DNA from: Pseudomonas putida
Lineage (GTDB): Bacteria > Pseudomonadota > Gammaproteobacteria > Pseudomonadales > Pseudomonadaceae
NCBI RefSeq assembly: GCF_025905425.1
Contig: NZ_CP109603.1
Span: forward strand, 3,136,001-3,200,000
Direction of reading: 5' to 3'
Length of the DNA: 64,000 bases
Below, in pieces: positions 37,785-51,522 of this stretch; positions within the stretch are counted from its first letter, which is position 1; every line of letters begins with the position of its first letter. The position numbers and the translations under genes are program-made. The notes under the pieces are model-generated. The model was given only the letters and a program-made list of their open reading frames with translations. It did not search any database and had not been told where the DNA came from.

Positions 37785-38456
37785 ATGCGCGAACAGGATT
37801 ACGCCGTACACCACGGCCAGCAGGTCGAGCAGCAGGAGATCAGCAAGGTCCTGCGCAACACGTACAGCCTGCTGGCACTCACCCTCGCCTTCAGCGGTGT
37901 CATGGCCTTCATTGCCCAGCAGATGCGCGTCGGGTACCCGAACATCTTCGTGGTGCTGATCGGCTTCTACGGGCTGTTCTTCCTCACGAACAAGCTGCGT
38001 GATTCGGCTTGGGGCCTGGTGTCCACCTTCGCCCTCACCGGCTTCATGGGCTTCATCCTCGGCCCTATCCTCAATCGCTACCTGGGCATGGCCGGTGGCG
38101 CTGAAGTGGTCAGCTCGGCATTCGCCATGACCGCACTGGTGTTCGGTGGTCTGTCGGCTTACGTGCTGATTACCCGAAAGGACATGAGCTTCCTCAGCGG
38201 CTTCATCACCGCCGGCTTCTTCGTCCTGCTGGGTGCGGTGGTTGCCAGCTTCTTCTTCCAGATCAGCGGCCTGCAACTGGCGATCAGCGCTGGCTTCGTG
38301 CTGTTCTCGTCGGTCTGCATCCTGTTCCAGACCAGCGCGATCATCCACGGCGGCGAGCGTAACTACATCATGGCGACCATCAGCCTGTATGTATCGATCT
38401 ACAACCTGTTCGTCAGCCTGCTGCAGCTGTTCGGCATCATGGGTCGCGACGACTGA
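37785..38456 (+). CDS. yccA: Bax inhibitor-1/YccA family membrane protein
   Basis: A 223-residue, seven-helix inner-membrane protein. It starts [20 protein letters not shown], has a cytoplasmic N-terminus, helices from about residue 25, and a C-terminal helix near YLNFxS-like [21 protein letters not shown]. coli YccA modulates the FtsH protease, and the family resembles BI-1 proton/calcium leak channels. AAGGAGTG precedes the ATG. A good terminator follows. Confidence 0.9.
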   Translation: MREQDYAVHHGQQVEQQEISKVLRNTYSLLALTLAFSGVMAFIAQQMRVGYPNIFVVLIGFYGLFFLTNKLRDSAWGLVSTFALTGFMGFILGPILNRYLGMAGGAEVVSSAFAMTALVFGGLSAYVLITRKDMSFLSGFITAGFFVLLGAVVASFFFQISGLQLAISAGFVLFSSVCILFQTSAIIHGGERNYIMATISLYVSIYNLFVSLLQLFGIMGRDD

Positions 38457-38470
38457 TACCGTGTTGGATG

Positions 38471-38499
38471 AAAAAGCCCGCTTCGGCGGGCTTTTTTGT
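38471..38499 (+). terminator. Rho-independent terminator of yccA
   Basis: AAAAAGCCCGC-TTC-GGCGGGCTTTTTT, 15 bases after the stop codon; symmetrical enough to work in both directions. Confidence 0.9.
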
Positions 38500-38635
38500 G
38501 CGCTCAAGATTGACTTAAAGGTCAGGTAATTAAGCGAATGGTCGCCGAACGTGCCGCCATCCTGCATTTCTCTACCGCAATCACTCATCAGCCCGTAGAA
38601 TGCGCTCCTTTTTTCTTCCGGGGCGGCTTTCTGCA

Positions 38636-40015
38636 ATGAGCTCACACGAACACAGCCCAGGCGTATCGGCGCCTGCCAATGAACTGGTGCTTGGTCTTGA
38701 GGACAAGCCACGGCTGCTGATCGGCCTGTTGGCAGCGCTGCAACATCTGCTGGCGATCATCGTGCCGATCGTCACGCCGGGCCTGCTGATTTGCCAGGCA
38801 TTGGGCGTATCGGCGCGGGACACCAACCTGATCGTGTCCATGTCGCTGGTGATCTCCGGTATTGCCACCTTCGTGCAGTGCAAGCGCTTCGGGCCGTTTG
38901 GTGCGGGATTGCTGATTGTTCAGGGCACCAGTTTCAACTTCGTCGGGCCGCTGATTGCCGGCGGCGCACTGATGGTCAAGCAAGGCACACCGGTGGAAGG
39001 CGTGATGGCCGCCATCTTTGGCGTGGTGATCGCAGGTTCGTTCGTGGAGATGGGTGTTTCGCGCATCCTGCCCTTCGTCAAACGCCTGATTACACCACTG
39101 GTGACCGGCATCGTCGTGCTGATGATCGGCCTGACCCTGATCAAGGTCGGCCTGATCAGCATGGGCGGAGGCTTTGGCGCGATGGCCAATGGCACTTTCG
39201 CCAATGGCGAGAACCTGCTTCTGTCGGGCGTGGTGCTGGCGATCATCGTCATCCTCAACCGCATCCCGGTGGTGTGGATGCGCAGCTGCGCCATTGTCAT
39301 CGCCCTGGCGGTGGGCTATGCGCTGGCCGGCTACCTGGGCCGCCTGGACTTCACCGGCATGCACGAGGCTGCACTGTTCCAGGTGCCAACGCCCCTGCAC
39401 TTTGGCCTGAGCTTCTCGTGGGCGCTGTTCATTCCGATGCTGGTGATCTACCTGGTGACTTCGCTGGAAGCCATCGGTGACGTCACCGCCACCAGCAAGG
39501 TCTCGCGCCAGCCGGTCGAAGGCCCGGTGTGGATGCAACGGATCAAGGGCGGGGTGCTGGTCAATGGCGCCAACTCGTTGCTGGCTGGCCTTTTCAACAC
39601 GTTCCCCAGCTCGGTCTTCGCCCAGAATAACGGCGTTATTCAGCTGACCGGTATCGCCAGCCGCCATATCGGTATCTGGATCGCCGTGATGCTGGTGGTG
39701 CTGGGCCTGTTCCCGTCGGTTGCCGGCGTGATCCAGGCGGTACCGGAGCCAGTACTGGGTGGCGCGGCCATGGTCATGTTCGGCGCGGTTGCGGCCTCGG
39801 GTATCAACATCCTGGCCAGCACCCAGCTGGACCGCCGCGCGCTGCTGATCATTGCCGTGTCGCTGGCCCTGGGCTTGGGCGTGGCACAGGTGCCGGAGTT
39901 CCTGGCCCACATGCCGGCGGCAATCCGCAATGTGCTGGAGTCGGGCGTCGCTACCGGTGGTATCTGCGCCCTGTTGCTGAACTGGTTCCTGCCAGAGAGC
40001 AAACAACACGCCTGA
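38636..40015 (+). CDS. Nucleobase:cation symporter-2 (uracil/xanthine permease family)
   Basis: A 459-residue polytopic protein, starting MSSHEHSPGVSAPANELVLG. Family features include GLLAALQHLLAIIVPIVTPG in helix 1, the QGTSFNFVGP region in helix 3, the conserved EAIGDVTATSKVS acid/polar motif of helix 8, and FAQNNGVIQLTGIASR in helix 10, the NCS2 signature region. These proteins import uracil, xanthine or uric acid with protons or sodium. The FAQNNGVI motif is more like xanthine/urate members than UraA, but substrate is not settled. The start at 38636 is preferred over 38600 because the added residues are not family-like. Confidence 0.9.
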   Translation: MSSHEHSPGVSAPANELVLGLEDKPRLLIGLLAALQHLLAIIVPIVTPGLLICQALGVSARDTNLIVSMSLVISGIATFVQCKRFGPFGAGLLIVQGTSFNFVGPLIAGGALMVKQGTPVEGVMAAIFGVVIAGSFVEMGVSRILPFVKRLITPLVTGIVVLMIGLTLIKVGLISMGGGFGAMANGTFANGENLLLSGVVLAIIVILNRIPVVWMRSCAIVIALAVGYALAGYLGRLDFTGMHEAALFQVPTPLHFGLSFSWALFIPMLVIYLVTSLEAIGDVTATSKVSRQPVEGPVWMQRIKGGVLVNGANSLLAGLFNTFPSSVFAQNNGVIQLTGIASRHIGIWIAVMLVVLGLFPSVAGVIQAVPEPVLGGAAMVMFGAVAASGINILASTQLDRRALLIIAVSLALGLGVAQVPEFLAHMPAAIRNVLESGVATGGICALLLNWFLPESKQHA

Positions 40016-40034
40016 GCCCCGCAGGCCTGATCTG

Positions 40035-40094
40035 AAAAGCCCATCCCTTTCCACAAGGCCGCGTGCCCTTGTATGAGCGGGGGTGGGCTTTTTT
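40035..40094 (+). terminator. Extended terminator hairpin after the permease
   Basis: AAAAGCCCATCCC pairs with GGGGTGGGCTTTTTT, with a smaller ACAAGG/CCTTGT hairpin inside. It ends 37 bases before tusD, so it separates the permease from the tus operon. Confidence 0.8.
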
Positions 40095-40131
40095 GCTTTA
40101 TCATGGCGGCATTCCTTTGCATGAGTTGTCC

Positions 40132-40524
40132 ATGAAATTCGCGATCGCGGTTTTTTCCCCGGCCCATGCGCCCTCCTCGCGCCGCGCCCTGCGCTTTGCT
40201 GAGGCGGTGCTGGCCGGCGGGCATGAGATTGCCCGGTTGTTTTTCTACCAGGACGGGGTACACAGTGCCTCGGCCAATGTGGTCGCGCCCCAGGATGAGC
40301 TGGATGTCGCCGCCCAGTGGCGCACCTTCATCGACAGCCACCAGCTGGACGCCGTGGTATGCATCGCGGCTGCCCTGCGCCGCGGCGTGCTCGACGAAGC
40401 CGAGGCAAGCCGCTACCAGCGCCCGGCCGCGAACCTGCCCAAACCTTGGGAGCTGTCGGGGCTCGGCCAACTGCACGAGGCGGCGCAAAGTGCCGATCGC
40501 CTGATCTGCTTTGGAGGCGATTGA
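40132..40524 (+). CDS. tusD: Sulfurtransferase TusD
   Basis: A 130-residue DsrE-family protein starting MKFAIAVFSPAHAPSSRRAL. The conserved active-site cysteine is in DAVVCIAAALRRGV, equivalent to Cys78 of E. coli TusD. It takes persulfide sulfur from TusA within the TusBCD hexamer and passes it to TusE for 2-thiolation of tRNA wobble uridine by MnmA, which is encoded in this window at 61286. The ATG at 40132 fits the family; the upstream frame lies inside a terminator. One base separates it from tusC. Confidence 0.93.
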   Translation: MKFAIAVFSPAHAPSSRRALRFAEAVLAGGHEIARLFFYQDGVHSASANVVAPQDELDVAAQWRTFIDSHQLDAVVCIAAALRRGVLDEAEASRYQRPAANLPKPWELSGLGQLHEAAQSADRLICFGGD

Positions 40525-40525
40525 A

Positions 40526-40885
40526 ATGGCCAAATCCTTGTTGATCATCAGCCGCCAGGCCCCCTGGAACGGCCCATCGGCCCGTGAAGCGCTGGACATC
40601 GCCTTGGCTGGCGGTGCGTTCGACCTGCCGCTGGGCATGCTGTTTCTCGATGACGGTGTATTTCAGCTTGCCCCTGGCCAGCAACCTACCGCGCTGCAGC
40701 AGAAAAACCTCGGCGCCAACTTGCAGGCCTTGCCGATGTTCGGCGTCGACGAACTGTTCGCCTGCCACCATAGCCTCTGCCAGCGCGGCCTTGCCGCCGA
40801 CGCCCTGGAGCTGCCGGTACAGGTGCTGGACGACGCAGCCCTGAGCGCATTGATTGCCCGATTCGACCAGGTGGTAACGCTCTGA
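40526..40885 (+). CDS. tusC: Sulfur relay protein TusC
   Basis: A 119-residue DsrF/TusC-type subunit starting MAKSLLIISRQAPWNGPSAR. Family landmarks are ALDIALAGGAFDLPLGMLFL, the DDGVFQL turn and the FGVDELFACHHSLCQRGL segment. It has no catalytic role of its own but is a structural part of the TusBCD complex. The ATG is one base past the tusD stop, and the last base of the gene is the first base of tusB, so the subunits are translated as a coupled set. Confidence 0.92.
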   Translation: MAKSLLIISRQAPWNGPSAREALDIALAGGAFDLPLGMLFLDDGVFQLAPGQQPTALQQKNLGANLQALPMFGVDELFACHHSLCQRGLAADALELPVQVLDDAALSALIARFDQVVTL

Positions 40886-41181
40886 TGACGACCTTGCATG
40901 TTATTGCCCACTCGCCCTTCGGCGATGACCGCCTGGCCAGTTGCCTGCGCCTGCTTGGCGCTGACGATGCACTGCTCCTGTGCGGTGATGCGGTTTATGC
41001 ACTGCATGCCGGCAGCGAACCACAACGCCTGCTGCAGGCCGCAGACCTGAAACAGCGCCTGTTCGCCCTCGACGAAGACCTGCAAGCCCGCGCAGTTGCC
41101 AACAACCTGGCCAAACCAGTGGACTACGCCGCATTCGTCGAACTGTCCCTGCATTACGACAAGGTCAACAGCTGGTTATGA
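40885..41181 (+). CDS. tusB: Sulfur relay protein TusB
   Basis: A 98-residue DsrH/TusB-type protein (MTTLHVIAHSPFGDDRLASC). It contains LLGADDALLLCGDAVYALHA and a C-terminal DYAAFVELSLHYDKVNSWL, the usual end with a conserved Trp. It is the smallest part of the TusBCD sulfur-relay hexamer. It begins within the tusC stop (ATGATG context) and ends overlapping tusE by four bases. Confidence 0.92.
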   Translation: MTTLHVIAHSPFGDDRLASCLRLLGADDALLLCGDAVYALHAGSEPQRLLQAADLKQRLFALDEDLQARAVANNLAKPVDYAAFVELSLHYDKVNSWL

Positions 41182-41513
41182 GTACGCTCAACGTTGGCGA
41201 TCACACGGTTGCCCTGGACAAGGACGGGTTTCTGGTAGACCTGCAAGACTGGTCCCCGGCCGTCGCCGATGCCCTCGCCGCACGCGAAGGCATCCCCTTG
41301 ACCGAAGACCACTGGGAAATCCTCGAACTGCTGCGCCAGTTCTACCAGGAGTTCCAGCTGTCACCCGCGACACGCCCGCTGATCAAGTACACCGCCCTCA
41401 AGCTGGGCCCGGAAAAGGGCAACAGCCCACACCTTAACCGCCTGTTCAACGGCACTCCCGCCAAACTTGCCGCCAAGCTGGCGGGCCTGCCCAAGCCGAC
41501 CAACTGCATATGA
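41178..41513 (+). CDS. tusE: Sulfur relay protein TusE (DsrC family)
   Basis: A 111-residue DsrC-fold protein. The family pattern is visible in DKDGFLVDLQDWSPAVADAL, the DHWEILELLRQFYQEF helix and the LFNGTPAKLAAKLAGLPKP tail. The penultimate Cys of the C-terminal NCI is the sulfur-accepting residue that carries persulfide from TusD to MnmA. Only the single C-terminal Cys is present, as in TusE rather than dissimilatory DsrC. It overlaps tusB and ybiB by four bases each. Confidence 0.94.
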   Translation: MSTLNVGDHTVALDKDGFLVDLQDWSPAVADALAAREGIPLTEDHWEILELLRQFYQEFQLSPATRPLIKYTALKLGPEKGNSPHLNRLFNGTPAKLAAKLAGLPKPTNCI

Positions 41514-42511
41514 TCGAACCACGCCCGCTCACCCTGCAAACCCCTGCCGAACACCCGTTCGCCGAATTCGTGCGCATTCTTGGCAAAGGCAAGCGCGGCG
41601 CGCGTGGCCTGACCCGCGAGGAAGCGCATGGGGCAATGACCTTGTTGCTGGAGGACAAAGTCGAGGACGCCCAACTGGGTGCCTTCCTGATGCTGCTACG
41701 CCACAAGGAAGAAAGCGCCGAAGAACTGGCCGGTTTCACCGAGGCCCTGCGTTCACACCTGCAGGCCCCACACATTGCCGTGGACCTGGACTGGCCCACC
41801 TACGCTGGCAAGAAGCGTCACCTGCCGTGGTACCTGCTGGCGGCCAAATGCCTGGCCAACAACGGCGTGCGCATCCTGATGCACGGCGGCGGCGCCCACA
41901 CCGCCGGGCGCATGTACACCGAACAGCTGCTCGAACTGCTGCAGATCCCACTGTGCCGTGATTGGTCGGCGGTCGGCACCGCGCTCGACCAGCAACGGCT
42001 CGCGTTCTTCCCGCTGCAAGACTGGGCGCCGCAGCTGCAACGCATGATTGACCTGCGCAACACACTCGGTTTGCGCTCGCCGATTCATTCCCTGGCACGG
42101 GTGCTCAACCCACTGGGGGCGCGCTGTGGCCTGCAGAGCATCTTCCACCCCGGCTATCAGGCGGTGCACCGCGAAGCCAGCCGCCTGCTCGGCGACCACG
42201 CCGTGGTGATCAAGGGCGACGGCGGCGAGATCGAGGTCAACCCGGACGTCATCAGCCACCTCTACGGCACCACGGCGGGCCAGGCTTGGGACGAAGAGTG
42301 GCCGGCCTTGAGCGAACGCCGCCATGTAAAACCGCCCAGCCTGCAACCGCAGCAGTTGATCACGGTGTGGCAGGGTGACGCCGAGGACAGCTACGGCGAA
42401 ATGGCCGTGGTCGCCACCATGGCCTTGGCCCTGCGCGGCCTCGGGCAGGATCGCGACCAGGCCTTCGCCACGGCGCGTCGTTACTGGAGCGAACGCAAAA
42501 CATCGATTTAA
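41510..42511 (+). CDS. ybiB: YbiB/TrpD2-family protein (anthranilate phosphoribosyltransferase-like fold)
   Basis: A 333-residue protein with the TrpD fold. It starts MIEPRPLTLQTPAEHPFAEF; LLEDKVEDAQLGAFLMLLRH and the glycine-rich MHGGGAHTAGRMYT match the family's N-terminal helical and phosphate-binding regions. E. coli YbiB binds nucleic acid and is LexA-regulated there, and does not make tryptophan intermediates. In Pseudomonas it regularly follows tusE, overlapping by ATGA. A true trpD role is unlikely given the divergent PRPP site and the tus context. Confidence 0.87.
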   Translation: MIEPRPLTLQTPAEHPFAEFVRILGKGKRGARGLTREEAHGAMTLLLEDKVEDAQLGAFLMLLRHKEESAEELAGFTEALRSHLQAPHIAVDLDWPTYAGKKRHLPWYLLAAKCLANNGVRILMHGGGAHTAGRMYTEQLLELLQIPLCRDWSAVGTALDQQRLAFFPLQDWAPQLQRMIDLRNTLGLRSPIHSLARVLNPLGARCGLQSIFHPGYQAVHREASRLLGDHAVVIKGDGGEIEVNPDVISHLYGTTAGQAWDEEWPALSERRHVKPPSLQPQQLITVWQGDAEDSYGEMAVVATMALALRGLGQDRDQAFATARRYWSERKTSI

Positions 42512-42606
42512 TCGATTAAATACCCCGAGTCTTTGCGCTATTTATTCGAACGATTTTCCCTAGACTGGGCTCCAACGACAAACAACTGTGTTCCGAGGAG
42601 CTCGAC

Positions 42607-43569
42607 ATGGGCCTTTTGATCGACGGCCGCTGGCACGACCAGTGGTATGAAACAGGCAAGGACGGGGCCTTCAAACGCGAAAACGCTCAGCGCCGCAACC
42701 CTTTGCCCGCGCCTGAGGCCGGCCGTTATCACCTGTACGTATCACTGGCTTGCCCATGGGCTCATCGCACCCTCATTTTCCGCGCCCTCAAGGGCCTGGA
42801 GCCACTCATCGATGTGTCGGTGGTGAGCTGGCTGATGCAAGAAAACGGCTGGACCTTCGATCAGCAGCAAGGCTCTAGCGGCGACCATTTAGACGCGCTT
42901 GAGTTTCTGCACCAGCGCTACACCCAGGATGACCCGCATTACACCGGGCGCGTGACCGTGCCAGTGCTGTGGGACAAGCAAGAGAAACGCATCGTCAACA
43001 ACGAATCGTCGGAGATCATCCGCATCTTCAACAGCGCCTTCGACGAGCTGACCGGCAACCGCCTGGACCTGTACCCCGAGCCTTTGCGGCCAACGATCGA
43101 AGCGCTGAACGAGCGGATCTACCCGGCAGTGAACAATGGCGTATACCGCGCAGGTTTCGCCACCACCCAGGATGCCTACGAAGCGGCATTCGACGAGGTT
43201 TTTAATGAACTGGATTACCTGGAGGCGCTGCTGAGCCGCCAGCGATACCTTGCCGGAGAGTACCTGACCGAGGCCGATGTACGCCTGTTCACCACGCTGG
43301 TGCGCTTCGATGCGGTGTATCACGGGCACTTCAAGTGCAACCTGCGGCGCCTGAGCGACTACCATAACCTGTCAAACTGGCTGCGTGAACTGTACCAGTG
43401 GCCGGGGGTAGCACAGACGGTGGATATGGAACACATCCAAAAGCACTATTACATGAGCCACAAGACCATCAACCCGAATGGGATCGTGCCCAAAGGGCCG
43501 TTGCAGGACTTTGGCCTGGCGCATGATCGGGAGCGGTTGGCGGGCCAAGGGATCTGGGTTAACCGCTAA
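42607..43569 (+). CDS. yqjG: Glutathionyl-hydroquinone reductase (Xi-class glutathione transferase)
   Basis: A 320-residue Xi-class GST-like protein starting MGLLIDGRWHDQWYETGKDG. The catalytic Cys is in SLACPWAHRTLIFR, typical of the S-glutathionyl-hydroquinone reductases YqjG/PcpF. Other landmarks are RVTVPVLWDKQEKRIVNNES (glutathione-binding) and AGEYLTEADVRLFTTLVRFD in the C-terminal helical domain. It removes glutathione from glutathionyl hydroquinones. A GAGGAG sequence lies just upstream of the ATG. The gene converges on cysG across a perfect hairpin. Confidence 0.92.
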   Translation: MGLLIDGRWHDQWYETGKDGAFKRENAQRRNPLPAPEAGRYHLYVSLACPWAHRTLIFRALKGLEPLIDVSVVSWLMQENGWTFDQQQGSSGDHLDALEFLHQRYTQDDPHYTGRVTVPVLWDKQEKRIVNNESSEIIRIFNSAFDELTGNRLDLYPEPLRPTIEALNERIYPAVNNGVYRAGFATTQDAYEAAFDEVFNELDYLEALLSRQRYLAGEYLTEADVRLFTTLVRFDAVYHGHFKCNLRRLSDYHNLSNWLRELYQWPGVAQTVDMEHIQKHYYMSHKTINPNGIVPKGPLQDFGLAHDRERLAGQGIWVNR

Positions 43570-43573
43570 TAAG

Positions 43574-43598
43574 GTTGGGGCCGCAAAGCGGCCCCAAC
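43574..43598. terminator. Hairpin between convergent yqjG and cysG
   Basis: GTTGGGGCCGC-AAA-GCGGCCCCAAC is a perfect 11-bp stem in the 33-base gap between two convergent genes. T-runs are short on both strands, so it is probably a bidirectional but imperfect terminator. Confidence 0.65.
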
Positions 43599-43602
43599 GA
43601 TT

Positions 43603-44994
43603 TCAGCTGTCTTGCGAACCTTCAAACCACGCCAGCTTCTCACGCAACTGCACCACTTCCCCGACAATCACCAGGGTCGGGGCATGCACTTCATGCTGGG
43701 CGACAAGGGCCGGCAAATCCGCCAAGGTGCCCGTGAACACTCGCTGATTACGCGTCGTTCCCTGCTGCACCAACGCCGCAGGCGTACTGGCCGCACGGCC
43801 ATGACGAATCAGTTCGGCGCAAATGGTCGGCAAGCCCACCAACCCCATGTAGAACACCAGGGTCTGGGCCGGTGCCACCAGGTCATCCCAAGGCAAATTG
43901 CTGGTGCCGTCCTTGAGGTGCCCGGTAACGAAGCGCACCGATTGAGCATAATCGCGATGGGTCAGCGGAATACCGCCGTAGGCTGAGCAACCACTGGCGG
44001 CGGTAATGCCCGGCACCACCTGGAACGGGATGCCCTGCTCGGCCAGTTCTTCGATTTCCTCGCCACCACGGCCAAAGATGAACGGATCGCCACCCTTGAG
44101 CCTCAGCACGCGCTTGCCCTGCTTGGCCAGATCGACCAACAGACGGTTGATCTGGTCCTGCGGCACGGCATGCTCGGCGCGGCGTTTGCCGACGTAGATA
44201 CGCTCGGCATCACGCCGGCACATCTCGATAATGGCCGGGGCCACCAGGCGGTCGTACAACACCACATCGGCCTGCTGCATCAGGCGCAAGGCGCGGAAGG
44301 TCAGCAAGTCCGGATCGCCCGGCCCTGCCCCTACCAGATACACCTCACCGCCCTGCTGCACCGGCGCGCCATCGACCATCGCCTGCAACAAGCGCTCGGC
44401 CTCGGCGCCCTGCCCGGCCAGCTGGCGCTCGGCGATCGGCCCCTGGAACACGTTTTCCCAGAAGCCGCGACGCTGGTTGACGTCCGGGTACAGGCGTTTG
44501 ACCTGGTGCCGGAAACGCGCTGCCAACCCGGCCAGTTCACCGTAAGCCGAAGGGATCCACGCCTCCAGCTTGGCGCGAATCAAACGCGCCAGCACTGGCG
44601 CATCACCGCCACTGGAGACTGCCACCACCAACGGCGAGCGGTCGACGATGGCAGGGAAGATCACCGTGCACAGGGCCGGCGCGTCCACCACGTTGACCGG
44701 CAGGTTGAGCGCCTGGGCATCGGCCGACACCTGGGCGTTGAGCCCAGTGTCGTCAGTGGCCGCGATTACCAGCCGGCAACCGACCAGGTCGGCCGCCTGA
44801 TAGCCTCGCACCAGGACCTCACCACCACCTTCCCGGGCCAGTACGGCCAGTTGGCCGTCAACCTCGGGCGCCACCACGCGCAGCGCGGCGCCGGCATCCG
44901 CCAGCAGGCGCGCCTTGCGCAAGGCAATTTCACCGCCGCCGACGACCAGTACTCGGCCGCCCTGCAGCTTGTGGAACAGTGGCAGGTAATCCAT
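43603..44994 (-). CDS. cysG: Siroheme synthase CysG
   Basis: A 463-residue fusion. The N-terminal domain ([20 protein letters not shown]) is the NAD-dependent precorrin-2 dehydrogenase/ferrochelatase; the C-terminal half, from about residue 215 ([20 protein letters not shown]), is the SAM-dependent uroporphyrinogen-III methyltransferase, with the [18 protein letters not shown] and PVAAAS-type motifs visible. Together they make siroheme for sulfite and nitrite reductases. It begins on the base next to the serS stop, consistent with co-transcription. Length matches E. coli CysG (457). Confidence 0.96.
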   Translation of the reverse strand: MDYLPLFHKLQGGRVLVVGGGEIALRKARLLADAGAALRVVAPEVDGQLAVLAREGGGEVLVRGYQAADLVGCRLVIAATDDTGLNAQVSADAQALNLPVNVVDAPALCTVIFPAIVDRSPLVVAVSSGGDAPVLARLIRAKLEAWIPSAYGELAGLAARFRHQVKRLYPDVNQRRGFWENVFQGPIAERQLAGQGAEAERLLQAMVDGAPVQQGGEVYLVGAGPGDPDLLTFRALRLMQQADVVLYDRLVAPAIIEMCRRDAERIYVGKRRAEHAVPQDQINRLLVDLAKQGKRVLRLKGGDPFIFGRGGEEIEELAEQGIPFQVVPGITAASGCSAYGGIPLTHRDYAQSVRFVTGHLKDGTSNLPWDDLVAPAQTLVFYMGLVGLPTICAELIRHGRAASTPAALVQQGTTRNQRVFTGTLADLPALVAQHEVHAPTLVIVGEVVQLREKLAWFEGSQDS

Positions 44995-46287
<1,293 letters not shown>

Positions 46288-46305
46288 TTATGTGTAGGTG
46301 TTGGT

Positions 46306-46680
46306 TCAGAATCGGGTCAGGGACAGGCCGGCCCAGGTTGCGAGCAGCCCGCCCACCACGCTGATACCGGTATAGCCCAAAGCCAGGGGCATCTGCCCGC
46401 TTTCCATGAGGCGTACGGTATCGAGCGAAAAGGAGGAAAACGTCGTCAAGCCGCCAAGGAAGCCGACGATCAGCCCGGCGCGCAGCTCGACCGGCACCAG
46501 CGGCTTGTGCAAAAACAGGCCATAAAGCAGGCCGATCAGCAGGCAGCCGATCAGGTTGACCGCCAGCGTACCGAGATAGAAGTGCCGTGGCCAGTGGGCA
46601 ACCACCCAGTTCGAGGTGGCAAATCGCAGCAGCGTACCCGCAATCCCCCCGGCGCTGACAGCAGCGATCACTGCAATCAT
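46306..46680 (-). CDS. crcB: Fluoride exporter CrcB/FluC
   Basis: A 124-residue four-helix membrane protein starting [20 protein letters not shown]. The [20 protein letters not shown] motif is the signature of Fluc channels, including the phenylalanine-box and sodium-site region. Fluc proteins work as dual-topology dimers that let fluoride out. Its first four bases overlap the rarA stop. I see no fluoride riboswitch directly upstream, as expected for an internal operon gene. Confidence 0.93.
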   Translation of the reverse strand: MIAVIAAVSAGGIAGTLLRFATSNWVVAHWPRHFYLGTLAVNLIGCLLIGLLYGLFLHKPLVPVELRAGLIVGFLGGLTTFSSFSLDTVRLMESGQMPLALGYTGISVVGGLLATWAGLSLTRF

Positions 46681-48005
46681 GGTTTTCTCCTTTGCCGGGG
46701 GCTGCTGCGATCCAGCTCGGCCAGGTACCGTAGCTTCTCGCCGATTTTCAGCTCCAGGCCGCGGGGCACGGGCTGGTAATACTGGCGTGGCTCAAGCTGG
46801 TCGGGGAAGTAATCCTCGCCCGCCGCATAAGCATCGGGCTCGTCATGGGCATAGCGGTATTCATCGCCATAGCCCAACTGTTTCATCAGTTTGGTCGGGG
46901 CGTTACGCAGGTGCAGCGGCACCTCCAGCGAACCATGCTCGGCGGCTTCGCGCAGCGCGGTCTTGAAGCCCATGTACACCGCGTTGCTCTTCGGCGCGCA
47001 GGCAATGTAGGTGATGGCCTGGGCCACTGCCAGTTCACCCTCGGGGCTGCCCAGGCGCTCTTGTACATCCCAGGCCGACAGGCACAGGCTCAGGGCACGC
47101 GGGTCGGCATTGCCGATGTCTTCGCTGGCCATGCGCACCACGCGCCGAGCGATGTACAACGGGTCGCAACCACCATCGAGCATGCGCGCGAACCAGTACA
47201 GCGCAGCATCGGGGTTGGAGCCGCGCACCGATTTATGCAGCGCCGAGATCTGGTCATAGAAGGCCTCGCCGCCTTTGTCGAAGCGTCGGCGGCTGTCGCC
47301 GAGCAGGCTTTGCAGCAGCTCGACGCCAATTTCGCTGCCATCTTCAGCCAGGTCCGAGGCATTTTCGAGAAAATTGAGCATGCGCCGGCCATCACCGTCA
47401 GCGGCCGCCATGAGCATCTTGAACGCCTCGTCGCCGACCCGCAGGTTGTGCTTGCCCAAACCGCGCTCTTCAGTGAGCGCACGGTCGACCAATTTGCGCA
47501 GGGCCGGCTCATCCAGGCTCTTGAGCACATACACCCGCGCCCGCGAGAGCAAGGCGTTGTTCAACTCGAAAGACGGGTTTTCAGTGGTGGCGCCGATGAA
47601 GAGCAGCGTGCCGTCTTCTACATAGGGCAGAAAAGCGTCCTGCTGCGACTTGTTGAAGCGGTGCACTTCGTCCACGAACAGAATGGTCCGACGACCATAC
47701 TGAGCCGCCTGTTGCTTGGCCACCTCGACCGCCTGGCGGATCTCCTTGACCCCTGCCAGCACCGCCGAGACCGTTTCGAAGTGAGCGTCACAGAACTGCG
47801 CCAGCAGCCGCGCCAGGGTGGTCTTGCCGACCCCGGGCGGCCCCCAGAAGATCATCGAGTGCAATGCCCCCTGCTCCAGCGCCTCGCGCAGCGGCTTGCC
47901 GCGCGCCAGCAGGTGCTCCTGGCCGACATACTCGTCCAGGTTGGACGGGCGCAGGCGAGCGGCCAAAGGCTGGGCAACGGGTTCGCTTCGAAACAGGTCC
48001 ATCAC
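46677..48005 (-). CDS. rarA: Replication-associated recombination protein A (RarA/MgsA)
   Basis: A 442-residue AAA+ ATPase. It starts [20 protein letters not shown]; Walker A is [19 protein letters not shown], Walker B is [20 protein letters not shown] and sensor 1 is [20 protein letters not shown]. The C-terminal tetramerisation part ([24 protein letters not shown]) is intact. RarA acts at stalled or gapped replication forks. Length matches E. coli RarA (447). It lies nine bases after lolA in the ftsK-to-cysG leftward string. Confidence 0.95.
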   Translation of the reverse strand: MMDLFRSEPVAQPLAARLRPSNLDEYVGQEHLLARGKPLREALEQGALHSMIFWGPPGVGKTTLARLLAQFCDAHFETVSAVLAGVKEIRQAVEVAKQQAAQYGRRTILFVDEVHRFNKSQQDAFLPYVEDGTLLFIGATTENPSFELNNALLSRARVYVLKSLDEPALRKLVDRALTEERGLGKHNLRVGDEAFKMLMAAADGDGRRMLNFLENASDLAEDGSEIGVELLQSLLGDSRRRFDKGGEAFYDQISALHKSVRGSNPDAALYWFARMLDGGCDPLYIARRVVRMASEDIGNADPRALSLCLSAWDVQERLGSPEGELAVAQAITYIACAPKSNAVYMGFKTALREAAEHGSLEVPLHLRNAPTKLMKQLGYGDEYRYAHDEPDAYAAGEDYFPDQLEPRQYYQPVPRGLELKIGEKLRYLAELDRSSPRQRRKP

Positions 48006-48014
48006 GGGCTCCGC

Positions 48015-48638
48015 TTACTCCTGGATGATGTCCGCGCCTTTCGGGACATCGAACTTGAACGTGCTGTCCGGCACCGCCTGGTTGGCCTTTACGCCATTGA
48101 ACAGGATGTTGGTGCGCTGGCCGACGCTGTCGATCAGTTGCATGTCATTGATCAGGCCCTTGCGGAACGACACGCGCAGCGAGTCGAACAGGGTGTCCTT
48201 GGTTTTCGGTTTGAGGGTGAAGTCCATTACTTCGCCCTGCTCTTTCGAGGCGATGTCGAAACTCTGGCTGATCTTCGAGACGTCACCGGACAGCAGCAGT
48301 GCCGGGGTCTGGTTCAGACGCACGTCGAGCTTCTTGATGGTGGCCTGTTCCAGGTCCGGGTCCCATAACGTGACGTTCTTGCCGTCCGACACCACCACCT
48401 GCTCCTGTGGTGCATCGGTGTGCCAGTAGAACAGGCCCGGGCGCTTGACTGTCATCTTGCCCGAAGTTTCCTGCAGGCTGGTGCCATCGGCACCCAAGGT
48501 CAGCTGGGAAAAGTTGGCCTCGATGGTCTGCGACTTTTCCAGCAGCTGGGTCAGGCGTTGTACATCTTGCTCACCGGCAAAAGCCGAAACGCTGCCCAGA
48601 GCAAGGGCAGAAACCAACAGCATGCGAATCGCGCGCAT
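48015..48638 (-). CDS. lolA: Outer-membrane lipoprotein carrier LolA
   Basis: A 207-residue periplasmic protein. The start at 48638 gives a signal peptide [21 protein letters not shown] ahead of GEQDVQRL and has GAGGA upstream; longer frames to 48704 run through the ftsK terminator. The mature part shows LolA landmarks: [38 protein letters not shown] and [12 protein letters not shown]. It ferries lipoproteins from LolCDE to LolB. A second, distant LolA-like protein lies in the polyketide cluster at 28839. Confidence 0.95.
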   Translation of the reverse strand: MRAIRMLLVSALALGSVSAFAGEQDVQRLTQLLEKSQTIEANFSQLTLGADGTSLQETSGKMTVKRPGLFYWHTDAPQEQVVVSDGKNVTLWDPDLEQATIKKLDVRLNQTPALLLSGDVSKISQSFDIASKEQGEVMDFTLKPKTKDTLFDSLRVSFRKGLINDMQLIDSVGQRTNILFNGVKANQAVPDSTFKFDVPKGADIIQE

Positions 48639-48660
48639 GGTAATCCTCATTGAGCATTGA

Positions 48661-48690
48661 AAAGGCCGGGCGCCACCGTTGGCGCCCGGC
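48661..48690 (-). terminator. Terminator hairpin after ftsK
   Basis: On the minus strand GCCGGGCGCCA-ACGG-TGGCGCCCGGC is a perfect 11-bp stem followed by CTTTTC, located between the ftsK stop and the lolA start. Confidence 0.8.
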
Positions 48691-48700
48691 AAGGTGTTCA

Positions 48701-51172
<2,472 letters not shown>

Positions 51173-51522
51173 AACGCGTCTATTCCTGCGCGTGCTGCGC
51201 GTCCAATAGTGATCGGCCGGTGCCCGGCCAATGAACCACTACTTTTAACATTACTGCCCGCTAGCCGCCATGACGGCGCGCCGCACATGGGCTTGAGGGT
51301 GCTACTTTCACTTAGCTGCAATTTGAGCATGCATTTTCTTTTGTGACAAAGGCTTATGCTGTGTTTTTGCACAGGTATGACAGCAAATGTCCCGGTTGGT
51401 GCCTGTGGCCACATGAATGTGCGGGAAAATACCTGGAGTCACAGCGAATGGATTTCAACGATTGACCCTGCTTTTCAGCCACGCCATGCTGGCCGCTCCC
51501 CTCCCCCACCGCACAATAGACC
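51173..51522. other. Intergenic region between divergent ftsK and aat
   Basis: About 350 bases holding the promoters of both genes. I see no convincing coding sequence, no tRNA and no clear palindrome of note. Confidence 0.5.
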